From contig CALYLX010000080.1 in assembly GCA_944990035.1 (NCBI GenBank), positions 434,001 to 498,000 on the forward strand: a stretch of DNA of 64,000 nt, read 5' to 3'. The DNA is from Clitopilus passeckerianus (Eukaryota; Basidiomycota; Agaricomycetes; Agaricales; Entolomataceae). A model generated the notes under the pieces. The model searched no databases and was not told where the DNA came from. It saw only the letters and a program-made list of their open reading frames with translations. The translations under genes were made by a program, and so were the position numbers. Shown here piece after piece: positions 34,833 through 47,031 of the stretch (its first letter is position 1; the number at the start of each line of letters is the position of its first letter).

Positions 34833-36013
34833 ATGCATTTCAAGCTAGTCTTGCTCGCTGCTCAGATCGGCTTTGCTCTAGCTACCCCTGCTGGCTCGGG
34901 GTTGACTGGTAACGCCAACGCCCTTCAGGTAAGATCCGATACTTCCTCCTCGTCGTCAGCCCGAGCTCACTCTCAACACAGGCTAGGGATGCCCCTCAAG
35001 GCGATCATTCTGCTTCTTCGTATGGCGACGGCGCCCACGATGGCAAGAAAGATAATGGCTACGACAAGTCAGACAAGAGCAACGCCTACGATGACGGCTC
35101 CTGGAACCCCAAGAAGTACGACGGAAAGTCGGGCTCGGACAACGGCCACGCCTATGGTGATAACAAGGATGGCGGCGACCACAAAGATGGGTCCTACGGG
35201 AAGGGATACGACAGCAAGGACCACAAGGACGATGCGTACCCTCACGGACAAGACTCCTATAACCCTGGTCATCTCAAGCAAGATACGGACCAGAAGACGG
35301 GTTCTGGGCCATCCGATCCCCCTCATGAGGTGAACAAGCAATGGGACGGCGGGAACTCCGACTACTATGGTCAGGATAAGGGCAAATACGATAACTCCCA
35401 CTACGATCAGCATGGCAAGGATTACGTCCAGCCGCACAAGGATGATCATTCAGGAGACTGGTCCAACAAGCAGTACGGTCAGGACGATTACAAGCCCAAG
35501 GGGTACGACAAGGGGTGGTCCGACCATCATGATAACCAAGCCAAGGGTTACGACAAGGGCAAGGGGTACGACAAGGGGTACGCTCCCAAGTACGACCGGG
35601 ACTCCTATAAGCCCAAGGCCTACGACGAGAATCACTGCCCTGACCGTCAGCACGCCGTCCCCTTCCATCGCCCTAATGACGAGCATGATATCATCGGGTA
35701 CTTCTTCGACCATCAAGAGCACCAGACCTATCACCTCTTCGCCATCCACAACGAGCACACCGATCAATACTTCTACACCATCGACCTCGCCGAGAAGATC
35801 ATCTACATGAAGCAGTTTGGTTTTGAGAAGGACAAGGGCATCGTCGGGTACATCTTCCATGATTATACTTGCGGCGGTGTTCCTCTTTACCGAGTCTTTA
35901 ATCGCCACGAGTACAAGTACGACTTCACTACCTCGGACGAGAAGAGGCAGGAGAAGCTCGGCGCTGGATGGGAGGATGGTGGCATCACTGGTTACATCTA
36001 TAAGCCTTATTAG
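34833..36013 (+). CDS. Secreted Tyr/Lys/Asp/Gly-rich protein, DUF5648-like end
   Basis: Exon 1 (34833-34928) encodes a signal peptide (MHFKLVLLAAQIGFALATP). After a 53-base intron, exon 2 (34982-36013) stays open to the stop. Mature residues about 30-245 are low-complexity and hydrophilic, built from variants of GYDKG, YDKSDK, KGYDKGK and HKDD, with almost no hydrophobic residues. This should be an extended, highly charged, tyrosine-rich region. The C-terminal 120 residues form a folded module with repeats of the DUF5648 type: IIGYFFDHQEHQTYHLFAIH, HTDQYFYT, GIVGYIF, PLYRVFNRHEYKYDFTT, GGITGYIYKPY. Such modules occur on fungal secreted and wall proteins, often thought to bind carbohydrate. 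Function unknown; an extracellular matrix or adhesive role is an inference. Confidence 0.8.
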
Positions 36014-36385
36014 ATTATTAGTCTGCACTGGTGCAAAATACGTAGTAGTAGAAGGACTTGTTATAATTTTGTTATCTCGCCTTTAATCAATACTTGAACG
36101 ATCTCCATACTGTACCACTGGGTGACGAAGGCGTGTTTGGGCATGGAAGATTTGCACGAAGCCAAGCGACTTGCCAAGCGATGTCAAGGTGCTTCCGATA
36201 TCCGAAAGCCCATCCGAAAAGCAATCAACAAAGAAAATCAACAAACATCGCGTCAATAACAACAAACAGACGCGTACAATCCACTCTAATAAAGGCGCGA
36301 TGCAATCAACACTCTCTCCTTACCTCGCTACCACCACCAACCACCAACACCACCAACATCCCCACCCCACTTTTATTACTCAACA

Positions 36386-36864
<479 letters not shown>

Positions 36865-37381
36865 ACAGCTATCGAACCTGCGTCACCTCACCTTCCCTAT
36901 ATCATTATGCTTTGCGCCTTGTATTCCCTAGGAATGTACTTTATCTTGATGTAATAATCTATGCTACCATGCATGTATGAATACAAAAACAGCTTTTGAC
37001 TGTACATCTGTGAAAATGACTCGAAGCCTCTCAAAGATTCGCTTCCGCTGGCTATAGCTGTTGAGCCTGGCGGGCAGATGACTATGGCATGTGATATGAG
37101 TGCATCTGCTTGAGCAGCTTGCTTGGGAGAGACCTGGGTGACTGTCTTTCGGGACAAACACTCGAGACATAGCCGTAGCATGGGTAGTCAAGAAACCCCA
37201 GCTTCGTGTTGTGGCTGATGGACGCTGTAGATACAAGAATACGTGGGGAGATAATGGTGATACAAAAAAATACTTATTAAGTGATGTATAAATACATTAA
37301 CGAGAATGTAAAAAAAGAAAAAAAGAAAAAAAGAGAAATCCGAGAGCTCGTGAACAAAACCGGAAGCCGGCCGAGGGTAAG
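36865..37381. other. Intergenic with A-rich tract
   Basis: Downstream of H4 and of the dehydrogenase (convergent). Contains an A/G homopurine tract at about 37309-37338 with runs of A broken by single G. No gene seen. Confidence 0.5.
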
Positions 37382-38702
37382 CTAATGATCTTCGGATAGG
37401 TATTCAGCCACGATACCCTTCACCCGCGGGTCAATCTTCTCCAAGGTGAGTATGAGCTCGGCCTGTAGGAATCATCCGGTCAGTTCAAAGAACGATCACA
37501 GCGTAGATATGAACTCACCCAATACGCCTCCCTAGCCTTCTTCCCGTCGAGACTCACGACGTTATCTCCCGCCTCGTTAATCTGGCAGCAACTCAAATAC
37601 GCGCCCCTCATCTGGTCCTCATTGCCTTGTCCGCCAATTGCACCATGCACCAGAGTCCTTGAGCCCACTTCGGTCTTCCTGGACAACAACCTTTCTGCCA
37701 GCCGCGTTACCAACCAAACGGTGAGACCCAGAGAATGGAAGCCTCGACGAAGCTTGGAATCGGAAAAGCCTGGATTCACGGTGTCGATTATGGGTGCTGA
37801 TGAGCCGTAGCCGAGGCGGGCGGTTAGTGAACGGGCGAAGTAGATTTCAAGAACTGCGGAGGCCAAGTCAGAAGTTGAAAAGATACGGAGATGTTGTGGG
37901 GGTATACATACGTTTGGTGTCGTTGTAGCGTCCTTTCATAATCCTGAAGATGTCATATTCAAATGGTCGTCAATGTGGAGTAAATAGGCACGTACTCTTC
38001 GGTACAGTACTTTTCACTTCCGTATGTCTCCAGGAAGTGCCCACTGTGGAGTAATTCCTGGTCCAGCTTCGCTAGCATGTGGATTTCACTGGACACAATG
38101 GTCACTCGAGGGACCATGTTGTATTTCTTGCCAGTCTTGATCAGGTGAGGCAAGAGAAGGATGGCGAGAAGAGCAGGAGAAAGGCAGTTAATTTGAAGAC
38201 TAATTGTTAGCCAAATGTGAGTGAGGCTATTAGAGTAAAGGTGTGCTGTACGACTTACGACGTTTCCCAGTCATCATCGGTTTGCTGAGATGATACAGGG
38301 AGCGTAGAAGCGTTCTCAAGGAGAATGTCAAGCCTCTCTCCCTCTTTCTCAAACCGATCAGCGAAAGCCCTTACTGAATCGAAGCAAGCGAGATCGATAG
38401 TCCATAACTCGATGCTTTGAAAGCCTGTGGCGTCTTTGAGTCCTAGCGGTATTATTAGTCGCTAGTCGCATGAATAGAGGCATCAACTTACTTTTCAATG
38501 CGTTTCTACTCTTCTCAGAATCTCGGCAACCCAAAATGAGCTTTCCCGGATTCATCTTTGCAAAGTGCTTGGATGCCTCAAAGCCGAGTCCAGCATTAGC
38601 GCCTATTACCACGACGGTTTTGCCAGCCAAGTCAACCGGTGAGACAGGTGGAATAGTGCCGTATTGCTCGTAGATGAAGCTTCCAAAAGTGAATTTTGCC
38701 AT
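37382..38702 (-). CDS. Short-chain dehydrogenase/reductase
   Basis: NAD(P)-dependent oxidoreductase of the retinol-dehydrogenase-like SDR group. Start MAKFTFGSFIYEQYGTIPP at 38700-38702. The cofactor site is VVVIGANAGLGFEASKHFA (GxxxGxG), and LGCRDSEKS is the basic strand-2 motif suggesting NADPH. IDLACFDSVRAFADRF is followed by ILLENAS in place of the usual NNAG, VTIVSSEIHML (catalytic Ser region) and the YNDTK catalytic Tyr/Lys pair. The C-terminus ends KIDPRVKGIVAEYLSEDH (TAG 37382-37384). About seven exons, about 330 residues. The ENAS replacement of NNAG is seen in some members. Substrate unknown. Confidence 0.88.
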
Positions 38703-39842
38703 TGTGCAGTGTAGAGAGACGCTGAGGGTTTCTAGTTGGATAAACATCCAGAGAACTAGGTCCTCATTTTATAGTCGTGATTTCATCCATGGTCTTGGCT
38801 GACATGACAAGGGGCACCTCTCAAGACAGCCACAGAAACGCGTTGAACATGATAGAAATCTGGGCGCCTGTCGAAAGTTTCTGCGGTTGGGTCATTGTGG
38901 GATGTCAGCGCGAGTCAACCGATTGAGATTGTAGATGAAAGGAAAGGTGCCGGTTGGGGTCGTCATCGGATCACATTCCGCTTTTGGTAATTACAACCGC
39001 TCAATCAGTCATCCTCATTTCCCTGCCACTGCGTTCAGGCCAGCTCATCCTTAATATGCGTCGAGGTCCAGATTTCTATCGTTTTCTAGCCCAGTAAATC
39101 AGAGTGCGTAAGTCACTATGAGACAACATAGCCAAGATGTATATACCCACCTAACCAGCAAAAGTTCCGATACGCCACTCGTTCCTGGTGAGCTACCTAC
39201 CGCCGTACTTAGGGGCACTCTCTTTCATCACATTTCACTGTAGCTAATGCTTACGGTAAACACTCAATTATGCATACCTCATTGAAGCTTTGAGCACCGG
39301 AAATGAAGCCATGGAAGAAAGAAGGGACAAAAGCGCTGAATAAGGGTATCCTTTGTTTGGCGCCCACTAAATCATTAGCCTAATCGGCGAATGTAACCAG
39401 GGCTAGAGCACACAAGCACCCACACGCTCACACACGCTCCCAAATACAATAGGGAGCCTCGTTCTTCGTCGACGGGACTCTTCCAAAAGCGGTTTAGCGC
39501 CCGCGAAAGGCATTCTGTCGCACGTGCAAACAACAGAAGAGAAGAAAAGGCCTTGTATATGTCCCCCCATTGGTCAGCTACCGTAGGCGCTGGAACTAAT
39601 GGAGTGTAAGTTATAACGGTGACTGCAGAACTGCATTTCACTCCCCAGTTTCCAATTTCGGCGGCCACACCATCTCCATCCTACAGCGATTGGAACTGTA
39701 AGTGACTCGTTGTGCTGGGACGCAACTACTCCAGGAACCGTACTTAAACCTTGGCTCCTCACGACATACGTCTCTCAATACGTTTCCCAGCGACTGATAC
39801 CGCTTATCTCGCCTTTCCCTCGTACCCGTCTGCCAATTCCCA
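38703..39842. other. Intergenic, 1.1 kb
   Basis: Divergent promoter space between the dehydrogenase (-) and the first zinc-finger-like gene (+). Nothing else recognised. Confidence 0.5.
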
Positions 39843-41270
39843 ATGGCGCAAGCACGCAATCACAACTGCTCCTCTGACTACTGCGTTCGCAAACATACAC
39901 CCAGATACTTATCGCCTTCAATAACTTCCCTAAAAGACCACATATCAGCTACCTCAAGTCGATCGCCTGAAACTGAACTTCTTGCTGCTCCGTCGGACTA
40001 TGCCAGCGCTGGACAGAAGCGGAAAGTGGTGCCAGAGTCCTCAGGCAGACCTTTTGCTCCAAAGAAGCGAAAAACTCCGCAAGGTAGGCGGTGTTTGCCC
40101 ATTTCTCAAGGATAGCTCTCTAACATTTTCGAAAGTCAATCTCACCCCAGAACGATCAATTCCTACCTCCGACAACTATGTGCCGTCAAGAAATGGACAG
40201 TCGACTTCTCGTACCCAAGGGACCGGAAGAGATGCCGGTAAGCTTCCGTGCGCACCTGTTCATTTTACAGCACTGATTATGAATTTTTCTGATCAGAGGG
40301 AGAATCAGCAAGACAGCAATCCGAAGACAAGAATTTTGGGCCTTGTTTCTCGCTAAAATTCCCCAACAAATCGGGGACAGAGACAACTACGGCGAGAAAG
40401 ACTCCTAGGAAATATGCAATCGATGCTACTATGCGCGCATTGGACCTGTTGGAAAGAGAGATGGTCGCAAAACTGACGGAAGACCACGTGCAGTGCTTGG
40501 CTTGTACTGAGTTTATTAAAATGGACAATCGAGGGAAGAAGTTCGGGAGGTCGAACTGGAATAGGCACGAGACAAATTGTAAGGCAATCAAATTACTCGA
40601 GAAACAGCGCGAGAAGGTGAGCCATCTTTCCTACCTTTATATTTGCATGAAGCATTTCTGATCGTCTTTCCCTGGCCAGGTTCATCTCGCAGCTGAAGAA
40701 GAGGACGCCCTCTCCGGCCACAGGGTGAGAGCACGAGCGACCAACAAAAGGAAAGCGAGAGTCCACAAGAGGGTGGAGCTGGACAACGAAGATATCGACA
40801 TTTTGGCGAATCGATATCGACGAACAACAGGCACGACCTTCCCTTATCATCACAAACTAAGGGATGTCGCCCCTGTGGCATTGCCTGCCGCTTCGAAGGA
40901 GACCTACTTTCCCAAAGCATCAATATCACAACCTTGTATTAACATAGACACAAAGCGACCTCAAGAAGCTTCTTATGGCTCAGATTTGGAAACGGACATG
41001 GAAGACGCGGGCCCATGGTCGCTTATGCATTCAGCATCGAGTTCGACCCGGTCGTCTCCCTTCCATATGACGCCACCGACGATCACTCGAACATCGCTCC
41101 CACCTCTAGATGTAGTCTCGTGGGATGAGCACACGGAGGCCCCTTCGGATACATTGTTAGTGCCTCAACATAGGTTCCATAAAATGAGCCCTTCCAGTGT
41201 GAGGATACCCAAAACCCGATATAACGTTCTTGATGATCCTGAGGCGGTTCGAAGACCTGGGAGCGATTGA
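39843..41270 (+). CDS. Putative zinc-finger protein A, unknown role
   Basis: Four exons join in frame from MAQARNHNCSSDYCVRKHT. The N-terminal half is disordered and basic with likely nuclear signals (AGQKRKVVPE, APKKRKT). The centre carries a compact motif, VQCLACTEFIKMDNRG then SNWNRHETNC (C-x2-C-...-W-x2-H-x4-C), which looks like a small zinc-binding fold of the BED/C2HC kind. The rest is Ser/Pro-rich with a segment KRVELDNEDIDILANRYRRT. It is a paralogue of the next gene (42283-44156): the same motif in the same place and a similar post-motif helix. Family name not recognised; DNA binding is an inference from the motif and the basic signals. Confidence 0.7.
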
Positions 41271-42282
41271 CTCTGGAGTCTCCCCGAGGGGGAGAAAGGC
41301 GAACATTAACACTATTGTTTCTTGATAATGCATGGACTTAACTACGAAGCAATCAGTGATATGTAAATTCAGTAATGCGGTCTCGTAATAATAATAGGCG
41401 AGAAGAGAAATGGCATATCCGGTCCATTTTAATTTTATGCGAACTTCATACCTCTGGATCTCGGTGACCGGGCAATGGAAGCTGATAAATCGCTCGTGAG
41501 ATGCGGGAGAAACAGTGTTGCTTTTTGTTGCCGCGACGCCTCGTCAAGTGGCTTAGGCAGTTGCGCCACTCGACATCCAACACAGCCGGTCGAACACGGC
41601 AAATTTGGCAGGCATCCGATAGGCTTCCCCGGGCTATGTAAACAGCTTGAGTGAAATCATCACATAGCTTTGTTCTTCTGGAAATAGTGAGCGGGAATGC
41701 TATGATATCAACGTCCAAAAGAGGTACAATGGCACCGGAGCTACGACTCTTTTGTTCTTTTGTTGGGGGCTAGAGAAATAGACATAAGTAATAAAATTTA
41801 CAGAATAACACTGGCGCCTGCATGTGTACAGAGGTACAAATGCTAGGCTCGTTTCTCGACGACGAGCTCGTTCAGTCAATGATCTTCGAAGGCAACCGTA
41901 AAAGAGGCGCCTGTTGTTTATCTGAAGTCTTTATCTATCGAACAAGCGCTACCCCCGCGCCTAATAATAATTAGCCTGCCGACAACATACGAGAATAAGT
42001 GTGATAACGACGCGCGTAGACGTATAACATGAGCCGGGTGACCACACGTCCATTGCCATTTTCGACCTCCCGCCCTTCCATCCAGATATCACACCGCTTT
42101 GGAGCTCTTCCTGTCAAAAGTGAACAGCCTGACGAATTTGAGATTCGAAACTGACTCCTATGGGAAGCGTGGTTCGCCTTCCAGTAGTATTTAATCGCAC
42201 TCATCCGGAGCCACTGCCCAACAAACTTGAATATCTTCTTCTCTTCACCATCATCATCTTGTCACTGTGATCTGTTGACTAT
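41271..42282. other. Intergenic, 1.0 kb
   Basis: Lies between the two tandem zinc-finger-like genes. No gene, repeat or transposon end recognised. Confidence 0.5.
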
Positions 42283-44156
42283 ATGAGCGACCACCGCCAC
42301 TCAGCTAGCTGCCATTGCATGGGATGCCTGGTTAGACACCGTCCACTCCGAATATATGAAGACCGGCCCGCATCTTTGCCCACAATGCCTCCCCCTCCTC
42401 GCGAAAGTCAAACTGGGAATCTACCGCGGATGGGTTACAGACAGATCAGGGCACCCGAATCTGTCAGGCAACCGGGTATCTGTAATGCGTGAGGACATAC
42501 GTTCATATTAGTGCCACTCATCATCTGAATATCTGAACACAGACCTCGCCGGCTGCCCTCTATTCCGATTCCGTCCAGTTGGCATGGACAACAGGGCAGG
42601 CAGATGGGAATGGAGAGCCCCGTCGCTGGTCCATCGAGGATTCCTTCAGGTATGTTGCATTGGATATACGCCAGTATGTTGGCTAAATTGGTGAACATGG
42701 AAGGTCAAAATTGTGTGTATCCCGACGCGTCATCTTCGCCTAGATCCGGTCGCATACCAACAGCACCCACAGATTCTAGTCGGAAGCGAAAGCGGAATGT
42801 AGATGAGGCGGAGAAACAGAACGAGCCGAGCAAATCCAAGAGTAAGTTATCCCAGGATTCATACAAAGGGTTTGTCTGAGTACCTCCATCGGCAAAACCC
42901 CCGACAGAAGAAAGACTTTACAGTCGAATATCCCTTCCAGAGTGGGACGACAAAGACGACGGGGCGCAATACCGAACGAGAGAACGTCATGGACCCTGCC
43001 GAAAGGTGCCAAACCAAGGCAGTAGAGGACGAAGATATAGGTGAAGTTGGCTTGGAGCATGTCAGATGCAACCATTGTGGCTTGTGGATCAAGCTAGAGG
43101 ACAAGATGCTTTACGGGATGAGGCCGTGGATGAGGCATGCGGAGAAGGTATGTCAAGCGAAAAAAATCCTAAAGAAGGTCAGTCTTGGTCTATCCTTGAA
43201 CGCCATATTATGAGGCTTACGATTCATGGAAGGTGGACTTTGAGGGGAGCCGATTGACCGAGGAGGAGAAAGGAAAGCTAGACAGTGACAGGCAGAGAGC
43301 GGCAAGCGAGAATAAACGGAAAGCAGCACAGCTCAAGGAGTGTGACGACTGGAAGATCAACGTTCTCCGGGTCAGGTATGAAAGGAAACACGGGAGAAGG
43401 TATCCCCTGGCGTACTTGCGCAAGTTACGGCCTGATCATAGGGAATTCTTGAGGAGGTATCGCGATGCGGAGGCCGCAGTCAACGCGTCCCAACCGGCCT
43501 CTCAGCAGACAGAAGAAGAGGGTCTCGTCCGAAGCGCCACGGGTTCTACGCAAGAGCTTGATGACGTGGAATGTGAAGAATCTCTATCAGCGCTCGACGC
43601 CAACAATGCATTGCAGCTCTGCCCTCGCGATGAAACTCAAGATATGCCCGTGTTCAAAGAAGCTGATGCAAAAGCCTCCCCAGTTCGACATATTACCCAG
43701 GGACTTTCTCGATCTGGGCAACGTCTGTACACAGCCGAAGATATCGCTGCTATCTTGGAAAGCCTCGCGTCATCACCACGAGTTGTTCACCGTCAGGATA
43801 TGGCCGTTCAAACTGATCGGGGAGATGTAATTCTCAGCGTTGAGAACCACTACAGAAGAGAAGTCCAAGCCGAAGCATCCAGTAGTATCCCTGCAACCCC
43901 AGCTCTTGCGATGGATCATCTGCTAGTCTCTAGTCCTTCTACGGAATTTGTCCTTGGGACACCAGGTACTAACCCAAGAAGCATGCTCTCGTCTCCCGTT
44001 ATCGCCACGGGTGGCCTTGCCGAAGATACCCCGGACTCCATCTCTGAACGTGCCAGTAGAGATCACGATCCTGTTCACTATGAGGCGGCCTTGACCCGCA
44101 AGCCAGCAGTGTTGCCTGCTCGATTCGCCACGAAGAGTGCGAGGAAGAGCTCTTGA
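42283..44156 (+). CDS. Putative zinc-finger protein B, unknown role
   Basis: Five exons join in frame from MSDHRHSASCHCMGCLVRHR. Pro-rich N-terminus, then a basic nuclear-signal-like stretch (SSRKRKRNVDEAEK). The central motif is VRCNHCGLWIKLEDKMLYG followed by RPWMRHAEKVC, with the same C-x2-C...W-x2-H-x4-C spacing as protein A. After it comes an acidic/basic helix (LTEEEKGKLDSDRQRAASEN) and VRYERKHGRRYPLAYLRKLR, comparable to RYRRTTGTTFPYHHKLRD in A. The long C-terminal third is Ser/Thr/Glu-rich and disordered. Tandem duplicate of A, strongly diverged outside the motif. Likely nuclear; function unknown. Confidence 0.7.
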
Positions 44157-44360
44157 ATGTTTTAGTTATTTTCTGTAATTATCATACGATACCATCCAAT
44201 AATACCAAAAGAACCCCAGTAGAAGCAAAGAGCCGTCTCGACTTGGAATGATGCAGGTCGATCGTCATGAAATGTGGGCCGGTGAATGCCGAAAAGCTGA
44301 CATAAGACACGCGTTGTGTTTGGAATATGAACCAAAGTATTGTTCAAGGTTGTTGCCACA

Positions 44361-45991
44361 ATGGACGACTACACTGTGGGGGGTAAGTATCGCCTCGAAG
44401 AAGAAATTGCTAATGGTGGCTGCGGTGAGTGACGACGAGCAGGGCTAATTTGACGACGTGCTCATTGTTGACCTCGTTCTTACAGGTACGGTATTCCTTG
44501 GTGTGCACACTATTGCCGGCAAGGAGGTCGCTATTAAACTAGAACCTGCGGTGCCCAACAAGGCAAACTCGAATAGTCCGTTGCGACAAGAATCCAAGAT
44601 TTACAAGACACTTATGGGAGGGCCAGGCGTACCGTGGATTATGTGGAGTGGGAGGAAGGGCGACTACAACGTTATGGTGATCGACCTCCTGGGTCCTTCA
44701 CTGGAAGACCTCTTCAAGATGTGCAACAGACATTTTTCGCTCAAGACTGTGCTTTTGCTCGCTGACCAGCTTGTACGTCGCGTTTCTCGCCTTTTTTGTC
44801 AGCCTGGTGCATTACTCGGTTCACGATCTTAATTAATAATTCTTATTTTCTCCAGATTTCCCGAATCGAGTTTATCCATTCGCATTCGCTCGTACACCGC
44901 GACATTAAACCAGCAAACTTCGTTATGGGTGTTGGCAAAGCAGCACACCTCGTCAATGTTATCGATTTCGGCCTCGCTAAAAAATACCGCGACATGCGGA
45001 CCTCAAATCACATTCCGTACAAGCAAGACGACTTCCATGGCGTGGGGACCTCGCTTTTCGCGGCAATTAACACGCATCTGGGTGTTGGTATGTCGTCCCT
45101 TTCTCCTTCACGCCTCGAGGCCTCTGTGAATTGCATTTCTCATTCACGTGCCTTCCACTGACAGAAACATCACGGAGAGACGACCTAGAAAGTCTAGCGT
45201 ATATGCTCATTTACTTCCTGCGCGGAACCTTACCTTGGCGGAAACTCCGAGCCCCAAACACACCGCCCCCAACTACCCCTGATCCGTCCTCCCAGGCTCT
45301 GCCTTCGTCGTCTTCGTCTGGATCACATTATGATTCGGAGGATGCATTTGAGGGTGTGCAAGAGTTCGATGAATCGAATATTGAGAACATCCCACCGGAA
45401 CAATTGGACCAGCGGGCTACGAAGGATCGTCTGAAAATAAACAAGGAAACCAGGACAAAAAAGGGTAGGAACAAGAACCCTAACAACGACAAGGAACGGC
45501 AGCATAGGCGGAAACACTACAACCCCGTTTCCGCCACTTGGAATCTCATCCGGGACGCTAAGCTCGAAGCTGAAGCTACGCTTACCAACAGCCTCCCGCC
45601 GGAGTTCGATGTACTCTTCCGGTACGCTCGTGGACTTGCTTTCGATGATCTACCGGACTACGAAGGCCTCCGACAACTCTTCAGGGGCCTGGCGGAGAGA
45701 GTGGGGATTGAGTACGACGGGGTGTACGACTGGACGGTACCTCCGCCAAAACAAACTTCGGACGACGAGGAGGGAGGACCTGTGAAACCGAAACTTGTGG
45801 GTGTGCCGAACACGCCGACGGTGGCGGCGACTGGGGGCGGTGTGGCGAAGAGGAGGCCGGGGAGGTCCGTTAGCGAGGGCGGATATGCGAGGGGTGTGCA
45901 TGATGGGTATAGAACGAAGTTTTGTGAGGCCTGTAGGCGGAGAAAGCAGGCGAGTATGGGTGGCACGGGAGAGCGGGAACCGTGGAGATAG
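44361..45991 (+). CDS. Casein kinase 1 family protein kinase
   Basis: Ser/Thr kinase. Start [20 protein letters not shown] at 44361. Catalytic features: VAIKLE lysine, [11 protein letters not shown] (helix C Glu), [10 protein letters not shown] (catalytic loop), [12 protein letters not shown] (DFG, typical CK1), the CK1 signature [13 protein letters not shown] and [15 protein letters not shown]. Two oddities stand out. The glycine loop reads ANGGCG where CK1 has GSGSFG. Between LPWRKLR and [20 protein letters not shown] there are about 120 residues instead of about 35, including a Ser run and a basic run ([20 protein letters not shown]). The C-terminal tail is Gly/Arg-rich. Four exons. Catalytic residues are kept, so activity is expected; which CK1 pathway is unknown. 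Confidence 0.9.
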
Positions 45992-47031
45992 GTGATTGAG
46001 GAGTTGTGTGTGGTGTATGTGTTGTGAGGTTGGTCTTTCTGCATCTCACGAAACGAACATGGTGCTGACGAATGTGATAGAGCTCGAGGTCATCACTGTG
46101 GTTGACCTGCTTTGTTCTCTTTTTATGCCGGTCGGGCCCGTCTTTGCGAAGATGTGTTCCTTTCTTTTCTTCAATCTCTATTACGACCCGATCGATACCT
46201 ACAAAGTTGTCCTATCTAACGACCGACGACGTTGAAATTTGAAATGGTGGGTTGTTCATTCCGAGGTGGTACGTTTGGCGCATATGCTGACCATCCTCCG
46301 TTCTTAGCCATTGAAATGCGTATCATTACCCCATCCCGTATCCCACCGACCATCGTGCATTCATTCTCTATCATTCCACTGCATACGATCATGCTATTTA
46401 TCGCCCACATTGCATTGCATAGCAAATGTTCTTGCATTGACGCATTCCTTCCTCTCATTTCACTCCCCTTTCCCTGTCCCCGTCCCCGTCCACCCACCCC
46501 TCTTTTTCCTGTCTCCATCCCTCTGGCACCTTGTATTTTCATTCTAATCACCACAGTGTACTGACGATGGTATATTTTCCTGTCGTCTCACGATATTGAG
46601 ATATGTATCTTGTATATCATAGTATATGTACTCGACCCGCCATTAAGTAAATGTTGTTAACTAACAGCCTTTTGTATATAGTTTAGACCAAATGAAATGT
46701 AATTCAACGGTTCTGTACTCTGCCTTTTCTTGTTGAAATGCTTGTGGACGCCGATAGGCGCTGTCCTTTGGCTTCTTGGCGTGCTGTCACGCGCGTCACT
46801 GAGTCGCGTCAAGCTTTCGATTCAACACTCTTTCATCAACCACGACCGCTTTCTGCAGCGCGTCTGCGCCTCTTCAGAATACTCATCCAGTACTCTACTT
46901 CTCGTTGCCAGCCTTAATAAACGGCGACTATAAAGCTATTACTGACACCTCCCGAGGTGCGCCGAACTTCTCTTGGTTGGAACGAGCTAAACTGACACAA
47001 CTGTTCTCCACAAGAAAGGGTGTCCGCCACA
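45992..47031. other. Intergenic, 1.0 kb
   Basis: Between two genes on the same strand. Pyrimidine-rich around 46410-46520 (CCCTGTCCCCGTCCCCGTCC). No gene recognised. Confidence 0.5.

Noticed and set aside
35450..36028. Long antisense open frame of 192 codons
   Set aside because: It mirrors the repetitive secreted protein gene on the other strand; the Val/Leu-rich composition is the complement of its Asp/Lys/Tyr codons.
37309..37338. A-rich tract as a retroposon poly(A) tail
   Set aside because: No retroposed gene or target duplication beside it; simple low-complexity sequence.
45650..46044. Antisense frames over the kinase C-terminus
   Set aside because: Explained by the Gly/Arg-rich tail of the kinase on the plus strand.
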